Source: Magnetococcales bacterium (lineage in GTDB: Bacteria > Pseudomonadota > Magnetococcia > Magnetococcales > JADFWU01). From it: 41,115 bases of DNA. Positions within the stretch are counted from its first letter, which is position 1. Every line of letters begins with the position of its first letter. The stretch covers positions 1 to 41,115 of the forward strand of contig JADFWU010000025.1 of NCBI GenBank assembly GCA_015234045.1, given 5' to 3'. Under the pieces are notes generated by a model. That model was not told the origin of the DNA. It was given only the letters and a program-made list of their open reading frames with translations, and ran no database searches. A program made the position numbers and the translations under genes. Shown piece by piece: positions 40,426 to 41,115 of the stretch.

Positions 40426-41115
40426 ATGGTTCGCTCTTTTCGGAAATGGCTAAAACGCGGTGTGGCACTGGTGGCCGGTTTGACCTTAGTTGGTTCAGCC
40501 GTCAGTGAAGTCGGTGCCGCTGTGCCCCGGATTCAAGCGGGTTACGACTTCTCGGTGGGACTGCGATCAGATGGTGCAGTCATCACTTGGGGTTGGAACC
40601 GCAATAGTCAACTTGGTATTGATGACAGTGCCGATTATAAGGCGGTGCCATTGATCATACCTGATATGCCAGGCACGGTTGAAGATATCTCAGCCGGTTA
40701 CTACCATACTTTGGCAATCTCCGATCAAAATAGTGTGATTTCATGGGGTTATGATCTTCAAGGTCAACTTGGTCGTTCTGGAAACCATCTGCCTGCTGTT
40801 GTGTCAGGGCTTTCGGATATCACAGCTGTATCAGCGGGTGGCTATCACTCATTGGCGTTGGATAGCAGCGGTTCAGTTTGGTCCTGGGGCTATAACTTTG
40901 CCGGACAATTGGGTGCAGGGGATACTACCGATCGAAATAGACCCTATAAAATTGAAGGGTTAACCGGTGTTTCTGCTATTGCGGCAGGCCAATATCACAG
41001 CCTTGCCCTGAAGAGTAACGGCACTGTATGGGCTTGGGGTTATAACGCCCAAGGACAGGTGGGCAATGGTGATACCAGCAATGTGCTCACACCCGTACAG
41101 ATCACCGGGCTTTCT
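40426..41115 (+). CDS. Exported RCC1-repeat protein, 3' end outside the window
   Basis: The first 230 residues of a protein that runs off the right edge. A signal peptide (about 1-31: basic start, hydrophobic VALVAGLTLVGSAV, then SEVGAA) is followed by RCC1-type repeats of about 50 residues. Each repeat contains an AGxYHSLALxSxGxVWxWGYNxxGQLG-like unit; four are visible (starting near residues 37, 89, 138 and 188). RCC1 propellers are seven-bladed interaction scaffolds, and exported bacterial ones often belong to large surface proteins. Whether more domains follow is unknown. ATG 40426 and ATG 40414 are both in frame; AGGA precedes 40426 by 11 bases. Confidence 0.88.
   Translation, partial: MVRSFRKWLKRGVALVAGLTLVGSAVSEVGAAVPRIQAGYDFSVGLRSDGAVITWGWNRNSQLGIDDSADYKAVPLIIPDMPGTVEDISAGYYHTLAISDQNSVISWGYDLQGQLGRSGNHLPAVVSGLSDITAVSAGGYHSLALDSSGSVWSWGYNFAGQLGAGDTTDRNRPYKIEGLTGVSAIAAGQYHSLALKSNGTVWAWGYNAQGQVGNGDTSNVLTPVQITGLS

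Overview
The window is a gene-dense proteobacterial chromosome segment of moderate GC. It suggests a motile, chemotactic Gram-negative bacterium: there are three transmembrane chemoreceptors, a diguanylate-cyclase-like protein, a Tat-type signal, periplasmic proteins and type A RNase P RNA. Several neighbourhoods fit the Alphaproteobacteria or deep relatives such as the Magnetococcales: a glyoxalase II gene divergent from a methyltransferase gene, zur with a COG0523-WD40 operon, and the Anbu/ATP-grasp/alpha-E/transglutaminase operon. The lineage is an inference; no 16S or other marker is present. No tRNA, CRISPR array or intact transposase was seen.

Layout. 1-3225 (+): 3' part of asd, a terminator, then an ecfT-larC pair (metal transport component plus nickel-pincer cofactor synthesis). 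3226-4227: a repeat island between convergent larC and gloB, holding CCAAAGG palindromes, imperfect 119-135 bp tandem repeats, a REPIN-like pair and five 22-bp G/T repeats, bounded by inverted arms. 4228-7788: gloB (-) facing a translationally coupled methyltransferase-xerD-SDR operon (+). 7977-12155: two chemoreceptors, the second with a c-type heme motif in its sensor. 12222-15163: copy 1 of a dispersed inverted-repeat element, rnpB (-), a SIR2 deacetylase, a T4-type lysozyme and a Tat-exported M48 peptidase. 15403-19528: an acidic membrane protein, then rhodanese, GGDEF and hemerythrin genes, then hsp20. 19556-22266: copy 2 of the dispersed element and a XamI-like restriction-modification pair. 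22397-26600 (-): the Anbu operon. 26837-29520: zur divergent from the COG0523 and WD40 genes around a candidate Zur operator. 29522-32637: a membrane ClpP-like protease (-) and a third chemoreceptor (+). 32714-39455 (-): the phosphate locus. 40426-end: start of an exported RCC1-repeat protein.

The most interesting part is the phosphate locus, transcribed right to left as pstS-pstC-pstA-pstB1-pstB2-phoB2, then a separate phoB1. The two PstB ATPases are degenerate in complementary ways. PstB1 keeps the LSGGQ signature but lacks the Q-loop Gln and the H-loop His. PstB2 keeps the Q- and H-loops but has LSLEE in place of LSGGQ. Together they would form one complete and one degenerate ATP site, as in asymmetric heterodimeric ABC proteins. 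phoB1 looks like what remains of a second pst-pho operon: it has a ~220 bp upstream block homologous to the one upstream of pstS, including an 11-bp-spaced TCACA repeat and a -10-like hexamer, then a scar of pstB coding sequence whose last codons overlap the phoB1 start. A strong terminator lies between the putative pstS promoter and the pstS gene.

Gene starts were chosen from Shine-Dalgarno sequences and family alignments from memory. Functions come from recognised motifs, not from database searches.
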